From Cloacimonetes bacterium UBA3900 (GTDB taxonomy: Bacteria > Cloacimonadota > Cloacimonadia > Cloacimonadales > Cloacimonadaceae): DNA of 42,942 bases. Below, one piece after another: positions 16,190-24,091 of this stretch. Location of the stretch: contig DGFM01000017.1 of assembly GCA_002391675.1 (NCBI GenBank), forward strand, positions 63,377-106,318, in the 5' to 3' direction. The position numbers and the translations under genes were made by a program. The notes under the pieces are model-generated. The model had not been told where the DNA came from, did not search any database, and worked only from the letters and a program-made list of their open reading frames with translations. The stretch's first letter is position 1, and every line of letters starts with the position of its first letter.

Positions 16190-18211
16190 TTAGTTTGTGA
16201 TGATGAATTTGCGGCTCTTTTCACCGAATTTACCACTGATTTTTAGCAGATAGATACCTGACTTAACTATATTGTTTTCCAGCAGGTTAAGGTCTATAGT
16301 GGAAAGCTGCCCACCCTTGAGTTCAGCCTTACTTTTCCCTGAGGCCAACTTCTGACCACGAATGTTGAAAATAGTCCAAAAATATGTATCTTGTCCCAAG
16401 TTTTTACTTTCTATCCTCAGGGTCCTGTCCCCGGGATATATGGGATTGGGATAAATTCTCAGATTTGCCAGATCGCTGCCCGGGATAACGGGATCATCCA
16501 CGCCCACCGTCTTCAGAGGTATGCTTATCCATTCATTTTCAGAGGGATACACGCTTACATTGGGTGGGTCTTCCCTATCCTGCGCTTGGATCTGATAGCT
16601 TAAGAAGTGGTCATCCTTGCCAAAGTCCGGGCTGTAATTATAACAATAAAGCCCATATCCCATATGGCTCATGGGTGCAGTTCTCACATCCTGGGTTTCA
16701 GTATAGTATCTGAAGTAGACATCGCCCACTTCCCCGTCGTCTGTTATCAGCGCCACGAAGGCAACGGGAGCAGAATCCGAGCAGATCACATCCACAGGAA
16801 TCTGATGTTCGATCAATGGTGCCTGGGTATCCATATAAATCACAAAGAGGTGAGGATCATGCGCACCGGTGAAAGGGTGATCTATACTGCGTCCGGACTG
16901 ATCAGCCGCGTGGATGAAGTAGCGTATGGTATCGCCGCTGGCAAAGCCGCTTAAAGAACAGGAAAATTGATCACCTCCCAAGGAGTTCAGCAGTTCGCTC
17001 TGCCAAATGCCACTGTTAACTTTGTAGACAACCCTCAAAGAATCGCTGTACAAAGCCTGCCCGCTATAGGCTTTAATCTTTACATCGATGTCGAAGCTTT
17101 GCCCAGCATCCTGCTCACCCCATAGGGGGAAGTGGCTCACATAGAGCATCTGCCTGTCATTGATCTCATGAGTGCGGCAATGAAGCGCATCGGTGGATTC
17201 CCAGGGTGTGTTGTAAGCACCTGGTACACCTATTACTTCATATCCGGGCAGCGCATCGCGATAAACCTGCAATGCCGCAGCATCTGAGCTGCTATTGGTG
17301 ATGGGCACAAACACCTTTTTGTTCAGGATCAAAGAGTTGCTGTAGGGCTGATTTTGAGGCGTATTCACGCGATAAACCTTCCACGGATAGCCCCAGGAGC
17401 AGTTGCGCGTGGCAAAATAGGCAGCGGCCTGCTCAATGGCATTGTATTGAGGATGACTGGCCGGCACACTGCGCACCAATACCTTATCCGGAGCCAGAAA
17501 CTTGCCCCAACAGTCTATATGATCTATGTAGGTATTATTGGGATCCGGAATACCATAAAAGGTATGGGCACCCATATATTGCAGCATGATGTTGTGCACA
17601 CCCGTCTGCCCCACTCCGGGATTTTCATTGTAGACCAGGGTTGTCTGCGCTGCGATTGCAATCCCATCCGTCATATAATTCCCGCCCGTTTGCTGTAGAC
17701 TCATGGCATAGTAAGGGTAGGAATAATTCTGGGCAAAGAGCTGAGGAATCTGATTGTCAGCGGGACGAGGGCGATTGTAAACAAAGTCGACAGTTGCAAA
17801 ATTATCGTTGCCATCCACGATAAACCAAGGGCTGTAATCTCTCGTCCAATAGGAATCCGTGGGCGCCACAAAGAAGCTTACCTTGTCCATATTTACTCCC
17901 GCAGCGGAAAAGGTATCGGTTGCTCTGCCCTGTTGGTAAGCGTTGTCCACCAGACAGATCACCTCTACTTCGTTGGCAAGCATAGACACCAGATTCACCG
18001 GAATCCCCAGAGGGTAGCGAATCAAAACCGCGCTACAGGGCTCAAATTCTGCCACCGGACGCACAGGCCCGGGAGGCGGAGCCGTCTGGGTATAACGGTT
18101 TTGCCGCTGCTGCAAATCCGTTGGCAAGACCGTGTGTGACATCAAACCTGTTACCGCCACCAAAAGCAGGAAACAGGTCAAGCTAATTGTATGTAACTTT
18201 ATATTGGACAT
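16190..18211 (-). CDS. Secreted PPAD-type peptidylarginine deiminase with T9SS sorting domain
   Basis: A 673-residue exported enzyme expected to convert peptidyl (C-terminal) arginine to citrulline plus ammonia. The frame extends upstream to a TTG at 18283; the chosen ATG (18211) has GGAG upstream and starts a proper signal peptide (MSNIKLHTIS...). Numbering from the longer frame: WTRD with W146/D149, NRPRP with R171/R173, TYIDHID with Y252/H255/D257, N316, and LHC with C369. These match P. gingivalis PPAD W127, D130, R152, R154, Y233, H236, D238, N297 and C351 at a constant offset of 19 (18 for the cysteine). An Ig-like region (~400-590) and a YPNP T9SS domain (~611 on) follow. A secreted agmatine deiminase is the alternative; the two arginines that hold the substrate carboxylate in PPAD argue against it. 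Confidence 0.9.
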   Translation of the reverse strand: MSNIKLHTISLTCFLLLVAVTGLMSHTVLPTDLQQRQNRYTQTAPPPGPVRPVAEFEPCSAVLIRYPLGIPVNLVSMLANEVEVICLVDNAYQQGRATDTFSAAGVNMDKVSFFVAPTDSYWTRDYSPWFIVDGNDNFATVDFVYNRPRPADNQIPQLFAQNYSYPYYAMSLQQTGGNYMTDGIAIAAQTTLVYNENPGVGQTGVHNIMLQYMGAHTFYGIPDPNNTYIDHIDCWGKFLAPDKVLVRSVPASHPQYNAIEQAAAYFATRNCSWGYPWKVYRVNTPQNQPYSNSLILNKKVFVPITNSSSDAAALQVYRDALPGYEVIGVPGAYNTPWESTDALHCRTHEINDRQMLYVSHFPLWGEQDAGQSFDIDVKIKAYSGQALYSDSLRVVYKVNSGIWQSELLNSLGGDQFSCSLSGFASGDTIRYFIHAADQSGRSIDHPFTGAHDPHLFVIYMDTQAPLIEHQIPVDVICSDSAPVAFVALITDDGEVGDVYFRYYTETQDVRTAPMSHMGYGLYCYNYSPDFGKDDHFLSYQIQAQDREDPPNVSVYPSENEWISIPLKTVGVDDPVIPGSDLANLRIYPNPIYPGDRTLRIESKNLGQDTYFWTIFNIRGQKLASGKSKAELKGGQLSTIDLNLLENNIVKSGIYLLKISGKFGEKSRKFIITN

Positions 18212-18336
18212 CAAGTTAATAACTCCATAACGCAAATAATGTACTTTGTGCAACAAACTTTCGTTACAGGCTTTATAAGTCAATGCCTTTTTTACCTTTT
18301 AGATGCCGATAGCGCTAAGCAGAATAAATGAGTATC

Positions 18337-18396
18337 ATTTATGATTTGGCATCCAAAGTCCACCCCTTATTTTGAATCCCAAGATTTATGATTTGG
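18337..18396. repeat. 13-base direct repeat upstream of the deiminase gene
   Basis: ATTTATGATTTGG occurs at 18337-18349 and 18384-18396, 47 bases apart start to start, about 125-185 bases upstream of the deiminase start codon. It could be a paired regulator site or chance in AT-rich DNA. Confidence 0.35.
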
Positions 18397-18470
18397 TGAA
18401 TGCACACATGCCAATCACCTACTATTTTGGTAGGAATTCATTTTCCGAGACCTGAGGCTGAAACGGCTGC

Positions 18471-18755
18471 CTGTTTTGAAATATTTGACCTCAGCTCCGA
18501 TTTTGCAAAAACAAATCCGCCCTCTAAAACGTCGATTTCATGCGACCTCCCTTAGGGGCTCCTGTGGGTCTCCTTTGGGATCCACAAGTAACCCAAAGAA
18601 AACCCAAGAGTTACGCAAACGAGCGCCAGGGAGATCCGAGGGCGGCCAACCGTTACGAAAAGTCAAATGTTTCAGAAATATCTGGTTTTTGCAAACAAAT
18701 TAAGCCGCAAAAACGGGCACTTTTCGCCCCTCACCTGTTGGGGGAAAATGAGGGG
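18471..18755 (+). repeat. Structured intergenic repeat element
   Basis: This fills the gene-free stretch between wecB and the deiminase gene. It is framed by an imperfect inverted repeat: TTTTGAAATATTTGAC (18474-18489) against GTCAAATGTTTCAGAA (18662-18677). Inside are a 9-bp hairpin with two G-U pairs (GTGGGTCTC / GGGATCCAC, around 18563-18584) and the 18-mer at 18606-18623 found again, inverted, at the right window edge. Its two ends also resemble each other in direct orientation (TTTTGCAAA...AAACG). Open frames over it look spurious. Confidence 0.6.
18727..18755 (-). terminator. Hairpin directly after the wecB stop codon
   Basis: 7-bp stem CCCCTCA / TGAGGGG (18727-18733 with 18749-18755), adjacent to the wecB stop. 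No immediate T-tract; the first T run on the minus strand lies about 15 bases further. Confidence 0.4.
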
Positions 18756-19793
18756 TTAAACTTCCAGAGCCTCCACGATCTTCTTGCTCACATCCACTCC
18801 GAACAAATCCGGGTGTTCCTGCGGTGCTTTAAAGCTTCTGATCGCTTCCGGGAAAGCGGCAGCTTCGGGATCGAGGAGCAAGTTCCAGCCACTCTCAACC
18901 GTCTCCACCCACTCCGTCTCTGTTCTGAGGGTCACACAAGGTTTCCCCAGGATGTAAGCCTCTTTTTGGATGCCGCCGGAATCGGTGAGAATCAGCTGCG
19001 AATTTGCCATATGTGTCAGGAAATCCAGATAGCCCAGTGGGTCTTTGAACACGATGTTTGAGCACCGTTCTTTCACTTCCGGTGAGATCAGTCTTTGTGT
19101 GCGGGGATGCACCGGGAAGAGGATCTTTTGCCCGAGTGTATTCAGCTTTTGGAGTATATCCTGCAGCTTGAGGGGATCGTCCACATTGTAAGGGCGGTGC
19201 AGTGTGAGGATGCTGAAGGGCATATCCGTGATCATCTTTACGCCTTGTTTTCTTGCGGCTTCCACGCCCATGGCCAGGCTGTCTGTCATCACGTCGCCCA
19301 CCAGCTTTGCCTTGTCCAGCAGGCCTTCATGCTTGAGGTTGTCCATACCTGTTTGGGTGGGCACCAAGAGCAAATCGGAGAGGTGGTCTGCCACGATGCG
19401 GTTGATTTCCTCCGGCATACTGCGGTTGAAGCTGCGCAAACCCGCTTCGATATGAGCGGTTTTGATGCCCAGCTTGGAGGCGGCAAGCGCACCTGCGAGG
19501 GTGGTGTTAGTATCTCCATAGATCAGCAGCCAATCCGGCTTTTCCTTTATTAATATGGCTTCCAGGGCTTCCAATATCCTGGCAGTTTGCACGCCGTGAG
19601 AGCCCGAACCGACGTTGAGATCATAATCCGGCTCCGGGATTTGCATCTGCTTGAAGAAGACCTCGTTCATCTGATAGTCGTAGTGCTGACCGCTGTGCAC
19701 GATGATCTCTTGATGACTTTTGCGAAGCTCTCTTGATACAGGCGCCAGCTTCACAAATTGAGGACGTGCTCCAACCAATTGTACAATTTTCAT
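18756..19793 (-). CDS. wecB: UDP-N-acetylglucosamine 2-epimerase (non-hydrolysing)
   Basis: A 345-residue cytosolic enzyme interconverting UDP-GlcNAc and UDP-ManNAc for surface polysaccharide. Family motifs run in order: GARPQFVKLAPVSREL, HSGQHYDYQMNEVFF, YGDTNTTLAGALAASKL, HIEAGLRSF, MPEEINRIVADHLSD, TLHRPYNVD, and LTDSGGIQKEAYILGKPCVTLR. It is slightly shorter than the E. coli enzyme (~376). It lies 16 bases after pyrD, so it appears to be the last gene of the pyrimidine transcript; both pathways consume or make uridine nucleotides. Confidence 0.92.
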   Translation of the reverse strand: MKIVQLVGARPQFVKLAPVSRELRKSHQEIIVHSGQHYDYQMNEVFFKQMQIPEPDYDLNVGSGSHGVQTARILEALEAILIKEKPDWLLIYGDTNTTLAGALAASKLGIKTAHIEAGLRSFNRSMPEEINRIVADHLSDLLLVPTQTGMDNLKHEGLLDKAKLVGDVMTDSLAMGVEAARKQGVKMITDMPFSILTLHRPYNVDDPLKLQDILQKLNTLGQKILFPVHPRTQRLISPEVKERCSNIVFKDPLGYLDFLTHMANSQLILTDSGGIQKEAYILGKPCVTLRTETEWVETVESGWNLLLDPEAAAFPEAIRSFKAPQEHPDLFGVDVSKKIVEALEV

Positions 19794-19809
19794 TTTATCT
19801 CCATTTATC

Positions 19810-20736
19810 TTACTTTACTTTAGCTATTAAATCTCTGATATGTATATCGTTAGCCTTGCAATAGTCATGCAATCCTTTAGCTATCTTTACGGGTGCGCCG
19901 GGATCGATGAAATTTGCTGTTCCCACCGCAACTGCGGAGGCGCCCGCGTAGATAAATTCCAGTGCGTCCTGCCAGGTGTGTATACCGCCCATGGCCAGGA
20001 TGGGGATTTTGGCCACCTGAGCCGCTTTGTAGACCAAAGCCAGTGCTACGGGCTTCACACCTCTGCCGCTATAGCCGCCCACCTTCTTGGAAAGCATGGC
20101 TTTGCCCGTTTTCCAATCAATTGCCATGCCCCAGAGCGTGTTGATCAGAGCCAAAGAGCTGGCGCCCGCTTCCTGTGCAGCCAAGGCCATCTGAGCGATG
20201 TCTGTCACATTGGGGCTCAGTTTTACGATCAGTTCCTTATCCGTGATCGCAGCCAAGCGGGAAACGAGCTTGTGTATCACTTCCGGATCTGCGCCGAAGG
20301 CTATGCCCTCTTTTTCCACGTTGGGACAGGAGACATTCACCTCAAAGCCGGCAATCTCTTGGTATGGCTCCATCGCCGTGATCATCTCGCAAAACTCATC
20401 TGTGGAAGAGCCGGAAAAGCTGACGATCAAGGGGATGTGCAACGTTTCTTTCAGGACGGGCAGATCGTTTTGCAAAAAGCCTTTCAGGCCCGGATTTTGC
20501 AGTCCGATGGAGTTCAAAAGTCCGCACTCCGTTTCACAGAGCCTGGGTGATGGATTGCCTGCTTTGGGCTCGTAAGTGATGGTTTTGCTCACATATGCGC
20601 CCAAGCTTTCCTGAGGTAAAAGCGGCTCCCCTGCTGCGTCTCTGAGCCGGAAGTATTCCAAACCGAAGGTTCCGGAAGCCACCGTCACGCAGGAGGCAAG
20701 TTTCAGCCTGCCCAAGGCGCTCTCTATATACCTCAT
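19810..20736 (-). CDS. pyrD: Dihydroorotate dehydrogenase catalytic subunit, class 1B
   Basis: A 308-residue FMN enzyme oxidising dihydroorotate to orotate. ASGTFG near residue 20, LLNSIGLQNPG (~73-83), and FEVNVSCPN with the class 1 catalytic cysteine at 137 are visible. MGGIHTWQDALEFIYAGASAVAVGTAN is the FMN-phosphate site. Adjacency to pyrK, with a four-base overlap, assigns it to class 1B, which passes electrons to NAD+ through the PyrK iron-sulfur/FAD subunit. Confidence 0.95.
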   Translation of the reverse strand: MRYIESALGRLKLASCVTVASGTFGLEYFRLRDAAGEPLLPQESLGAYVSKTITYEPKAGNPSPRLCETECGLLNSIGLQNPGLKGFLQNDLPVLKETLHIPLIVSFSGSSTDEFCEMITAMEPYQEIAGFEVNVSCPNVEKEGIAFGADPEVIHKLVSRLAAITDKELIVKLSPNVTDIAQMALAAQEAGASSLALINTLWGMAIDWKTGKAMLSKKVGGYSGRGVKPVALALVYKAAQVAKIPILAMGGIHTWQDALEFIYAGASAVAVGTANFIDPGAPVKIAKGLHDYCKANDIHIRDLIAKVK

Positions 20737-21467
20737 AATTCACTCCACCTGATTCTGTTTGCCTCAAAGACGGGGCCATCCTTACAAACCAGTTTATAGC
20801 TCTGATCTACGGGAATGGCGCAACCGTGACACACCCCGATTCCGCACGCCATATAAGCTTCCATGGAAACGTAGTGTTCCACCTGCTTGCAGATATCGGC
20901 CATTTTGGCCAACATGGGGATGGGACCGCAGCTGAGGACGAGATCAATCTTATGTTCTATAATCAGAGATTCAACCGAGTCTGTAACCAAACCCTTGGAA
21001 CCCCTGGAGCCATCTGCGGTGTAGATCAGGTCGCAGGGGAAAACCTCATCGGCGCTGGCACAACCGTGCAGGTGGAGGCAAAACTCGGCCTGATGCGATT
21101 CACGTTTGAGCCAAGCCAGGGGCGGATAGCCTGCTCCACCGCTCACCAAAAGCACTCTGCGGCCTTCGATGCCGGGGAAGCCATTACCCAGAGGGCCGAG
21201 GGCCTCTACCCCGTCTCCTGCTTTCACTTGAGTAAAAGCTTGGGTTCCTGCTCCCACCACCTTGATCAAAAAGCTCAGGCAGCCGTCTTCCACATCCAGG
21301 ATGCTGATGGGCTTGAAGAGCCTGCCCGCCTGTGAAGGTGCCCTCAATTCGTAAAACATACCCGGGAGGAGATTTTCCATGGGCTTGCCTGCATCCAGCT
21401 TGAGCTTCACATATTGGGGTGCGGGGATGCTCACATCCACCACTTTTAGCAGTTCTCTGGTGATCAT
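20733..21467 (-). CDS. pyrK: Dihydroorotate dehydrogenase electron-transfer subunit PyrK
   Basis: A 244-residue FAD and [2Fe-2S] protein that carries electrons from PyrD to NAD+. The ferredoxin-reductase fold is followed by the cluster site ACGIGVCHGCAIP...LVC, i.e. C-x4-C-x2-C-x11-C. VSGGAGYPPL and CGPIPML are nucleotide-binding segments. The frame extends upstream to 21503, but I choose the ATG at 21467, one base after the pyrC stop, because the longer version would sit inside pyrC. Confidence 0.93.
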   Translation of the reverse strand: MITRELLKVVDVSIPAPQYVKLKLDAGKPMENLLPGMFYELRAPSQAGRLFKPISILDVEDGCLSFLIKVVGAGTQAFTQVKAGDGVEALGPLGNGFPGIEGRRVLLVSGGAGYPPLAWLKRESHQAEFCLHLHGCASADEVFPCDLIYTADGSRGSKGLVTDSVESLIIEHKIDLVLSCGPIPMLAKMADICKQVEHYVSMEAYMACGIGVCHGCAIPVDQSYKLVCKDGPVFEANRIRWSEL

Positions 21468-21468
21468 A

Positions 21469-22740
21469 TTATCGGTCCGCAAATGTGATCCTGCCATCCA
21501 CAAAGGTATATTTGATGCGTCCTGAGAGGGTGTGACCCAACCAAGGCGTGTTTTTGCTTTTGGAAAGGATAAAGTCTTCGTCTATGGTGCTTTCGCCGTT
21601 GAGGTCCACGATGGTGAGATCGGCAGCATTGCCTTTTTTGATTTCGTTGTTGGGCAGATCCAGGATGCGTGCCGGAGCTTGGGAATAAGCTTCGATGATG
21701 CGCTCCAAACTCACGATACCGGGCTTGACCAAATGATGGTAGAGAGCCACGAAGGCAGTCTCAAAGCCGATAACGCCAAAAGGTGCATGGTCAAACTCCT
21801 TGATCTTCTCAAAATCTGCATGGGGAGCGTGATCCGTGGCGATGCAATCTATGGTGCCATCGATGAGTGCATCCACGCAGGCTTGCCTGTCATGCTCCGG
21901 ACGTAGCGGTGGCTTCATCTTGGTGTTGGTATCGAAGCCCAGGCATGCCTCATCCGTCAAAAGCAGATGATGTGGCGTTACTTCACAGGTGACGCGTACA
22001 CCGCGCTTTTTGGCTTCACGCACCAGATCAATGGACTTGGCGGTGCTGATATGTGCGATATGCAGCCTTGCGCCGGTGCTTTCGGCGAGCATGATATCGC
22101 GCATGATAATGACTTCTTCTGCCAAAGCATTGAGTCCGGGGAGACCGAGTTTTGTGGACACTTTACCGCTGTGGATCTGGCCTTTGCCGCTGAGAGAATA
22201 GTCTTCCGCATGAACGATGATGGGAAGATCAAAGTTTTGCGCGTAGCGGATGCAATTGAGCATAATTTTGGCATCCTGCACGCATTGTCCGTCGTCCGAT
22301 ACAGCCACGATGCCGTCGGACTTCATGGTGGCCATCTCGCTGATCTCCAAGCCTTCGCTCTTCTTGGTCATGGCACCAATCACGTAGACCTTGCAGGAGC
22401 CGAGGTCTTTGGCACGTCTTTGCACATAGTCCACCGAGGCGATATTATCCACCACGGGGTCGGTATTGGGCATGGCGCAAACGCTGGTTATGCCTCCATG
22501 TGCGGCTGCTTTGGTTCCTGAAACTATGTCTTCTTTATAGGTGTGACCGGGGTCTCTGAGATGGGCATGGATATCTACAAAGCCGGGGAATACGTGCATT
22601 CCCGTGGCATCGATAATTTCATCAGCCTTCACATCCAGCTTGGATGCTATGTTGCGGATCTGAGTTCCGTCCAGGAAGATATCCTGTTTGCGAAACTTGC
22701 CTGCTATGTATACGGTTCCGTTTTTGATAAGTGTTTTCAT
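21469..22740 (-). CDS. pyrC: Dihydroorotase PyrC
   Basis: A 423-residue zinc amidohydrolase (type I dihydroorotase) that cyclises carbamoyl-aspartate to dihydroorotate. DIHAHLRDPG holds the metal ligands H58 and H60. IVHAEDYSL, LHIAHIST and CIATDHAPH complete the amidohydrolase metal and catalytic set. It is 12 bases from pyrB and directly joined to pyrK. Confidence 0.95.
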   Translation of the reverse strand: MKTLIKNGTVYIAGKFRKQDIFLDGTQIRNIASKLDVKADEIIDATGMHVFPGFVDIHAHLRDPGHTYKEDIVSGTKAAAHGGITSVCAMPNTDPVVDNIASVDYVQRRAKDLGSCKVYVIGAMTKKSEGLEISEMATMKSDGIVAVSDDGQCVQDAKIMLNCIRYAQNFDLPIIVHAEDYSLSGKGQIHSGKVSTKLGLPGLNALAEEVIIMRDIMLAESTGARLHIAHISTAKSIDLVREAKKRGVRVTCEVTPHHLLLTDEACLGFDTNTKMKPPLRPEHDRQACVDALIDGTIDCIATDHAPHADFEKIKEFDHAPFGVIGFETAFVALYHHLVKPGIVSLERIIEAYSQAPARILDLPNNEIKKGNAADLTIVDLNGESTIDEDFILSKSKNTPWLGHTLSGRIKYTFVDGRITFADR

Positions 22741-22752
22741 AACTTTACCTCC

Positions 22753-23691
22753 TTATGCCTTTCCGCCGAGTATCAAAAACATCAGAGCCATGCGGACTGC
22801 CACGCCATTGGCCACCTGCTCCACGATGATGCTTTGTTTGCCATCAGCGATTTCCGGCAGGATTTCCACACCGCGGTTCATGGGTCCTGGGTGCATGATC
22901 AGTGCGTCCTTTTTGGCATATTTTATGGTGTCTTTGGAGAGCACATAGTGTTTGCTGTATTCCTCCAAACTGGGGAAAAGGCCTTCCGTCATGCGCTCCA
23001 TCTGCATCCTCAGGCCCATCACCACATCGGCATCTTTCAGCGCTCTGGGGAGATTGTACTCAACCTTGCAGCCGTAGACCTCCTCCAGCCCGGAGGGCAT
23101 AAGGGTGCGGGGGCCGCAAACCGTTACTTCAGCGCCCAACTTCTTCATGCCGATCAGGTTTGAACGCACGACGCGGCTGTTTAAAATGTCACCCACGATG
23201 GTGATCTTGAGCCCTTCCAGGGAGCCCAGCTTTTCCCAGATGGAAAAGATGTCCAGAAGTGCTTGCGTGGGATGAGCATGGCGACCATCGCCGCCATTGA
23301 TCACAGGTTTGCCGGAGTATTTGTGCACCAATTGAGCGGCTCCGGGTGATGAATGGCGGATGCAATAGAGGTCTATGCCCATGGCATCCAGAGTGTAAAC
23401 TGTGTCCTGCAGGCTCTCACCCTTTTGCAGCGAACTCACCGTGGCTTGAAAACTCACTACATCTGCGCTCAAGCGGCTGGCTGCCAGCTCAAAGCTCATG
23501 CGTGTACGGGTGCTGTTTTCCACAAATAGAGTACAGATTGTTTTGCCACGAAGGGTGGGGATTTTCTTGTATTCACGAAGGTTGATCTCCTTCATGCCCT
23601 TTGCCGCCTCCAATATATAGAGGATTTCGGCTTTGCTGTAATCGTCCAGGTCGTAGACGTTACGCCTTAAGAATTGAGGTGTGACAGACAT
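22753..23691 (-). CDS. pyrB: Aspartate carbamoyltransferase catalytic subunit PyrB
   Basis: A 312-residue enzyme that condenses carbamoyl phosphate with aspartate. The carbamoyl-phosphate loop STRTR, the QKGESLQDT loop, HPTQALLD, and HPGPMNRG in the aspartate domain are all present. The frame extends to 23712, but AAAGGAG five bases before the ATG at 23691 fixes the start. No pyrI is adjacent, so an unregulated trimer or a complex with PyrC is likely. It is first in the pyrB-C-K-D-wecB operon, with a promoter at 23744-23772. Confidence 0.95.
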   Translation of the reverse strand: MSVTPQFLRRNVYDLDDYSKAEILYILEAAKGMKEINLREYKKIPTLRGKTICTLFVENSTRTRMSFELAASRLSADVVSFQATVSSLQKGESLQDTVYTLDAMGIDLYCIRHSSPGAAQLVHKYSGKPVINGGDGRHAHPTQALLDIFSIWEKLGSLEGLKITIVGDILNSRVVRSNLIGMKKLGAEVTVCGPRTLMPSGLEEVYGCKVEYNLPRALKDADVVMGLRMQMERMTEGLFPSLEEYSKHYVLSKDTIKYAKKDALIMHPGPMNRGVEILPEIADGKQSIIVEQVANGVAVRMALMFLILGGKA

Positions 23692-23743
23692 TTTAGCTCC
23701 TTTCCGGCTCACTGGCCGAGATTAAAGGTGTGTATTTGGGTCA

Positions 23744-23772
23744 CTAATAATTCAGGGCGGTTTTTTCGTCAA
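23744..23772 (-). promoter_or_regulatory. Putative promoter of the pyrimidine operon
   Basis: On the minus strand, TTGACG (23767-23772), a 17-base spacer and TATTAG (23744-23749). The leader to pyrB is only ~45 bases, so no attenuator fits. Confidence 0.5.
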
Positions 23773-24024
23773 TAAGTTTTAATGATCCTTGGGCTAAAGG
23801 TCTCTATGTGGGGATTGCAGGTGCTTGGCTGTCGGCAAGGTTGGCCCTCCGGCGCTGTCGCTTTCAGGTTCTGTCTATAATATGATATGTAAGAAGGCTT
23901 CGTTCCCAATCCGGAAAGATGACAAAACCGCCATTTGAGTAAGTGGGATATGGCACAACAGCCAAGAACCCGCTTTCTTAACATCCTGTATGCAAAAGAT
24001 TTATACCATCCATTCATAAAATGC
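23773..24024. other. Divergent intergenic region, no gene seen
   Basis: About 250 bases between the outward-facing pyrB and lipoprotein promoters. The one open frame on the minus strand (23769-24017) has no start signal and no recognisable protein. I see no RNA gene. Confidence 0.4.
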
Positions 24025-24051
24025 TTGACTTAAACGGCTCTTTGATAAAAT
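24025..24051 (+). promoter_or_regulatory. Putative promoter for the TPR lipoprotein
   Basis: TTGACT (24025-24030), a 15-base spacer and TAAAAT (24046-24051), 40 bases before the ATG. The spacer is short. Confidence 0.4.
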
Positions 24052-24091
24052 GGAGCTCTCAAACTGTAAATAAACAAAATGGAGATAAAGC

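Noticed and set aside
15739..16236. 165-residue minus-strand frame in the potA leader
   Set aside because: It overlaps the end of the deiminase gene, crosses a strong terminator and the potA promoter, and has no recognisable domain.
18476..19061. Plus-strand frames over the 18.5-kb intergenic repeat
   Set aside because: They lie in a hairpin-rich repeat and run antisense into wecB; the amino acid composition is not protein-like.
23769..24017. 82-residue minus-strand frame between pyrB and the TPR lipoprotein
   Set aside because: No ribosome-binding site, odd composition, and it would overlap the divergent promoter region.
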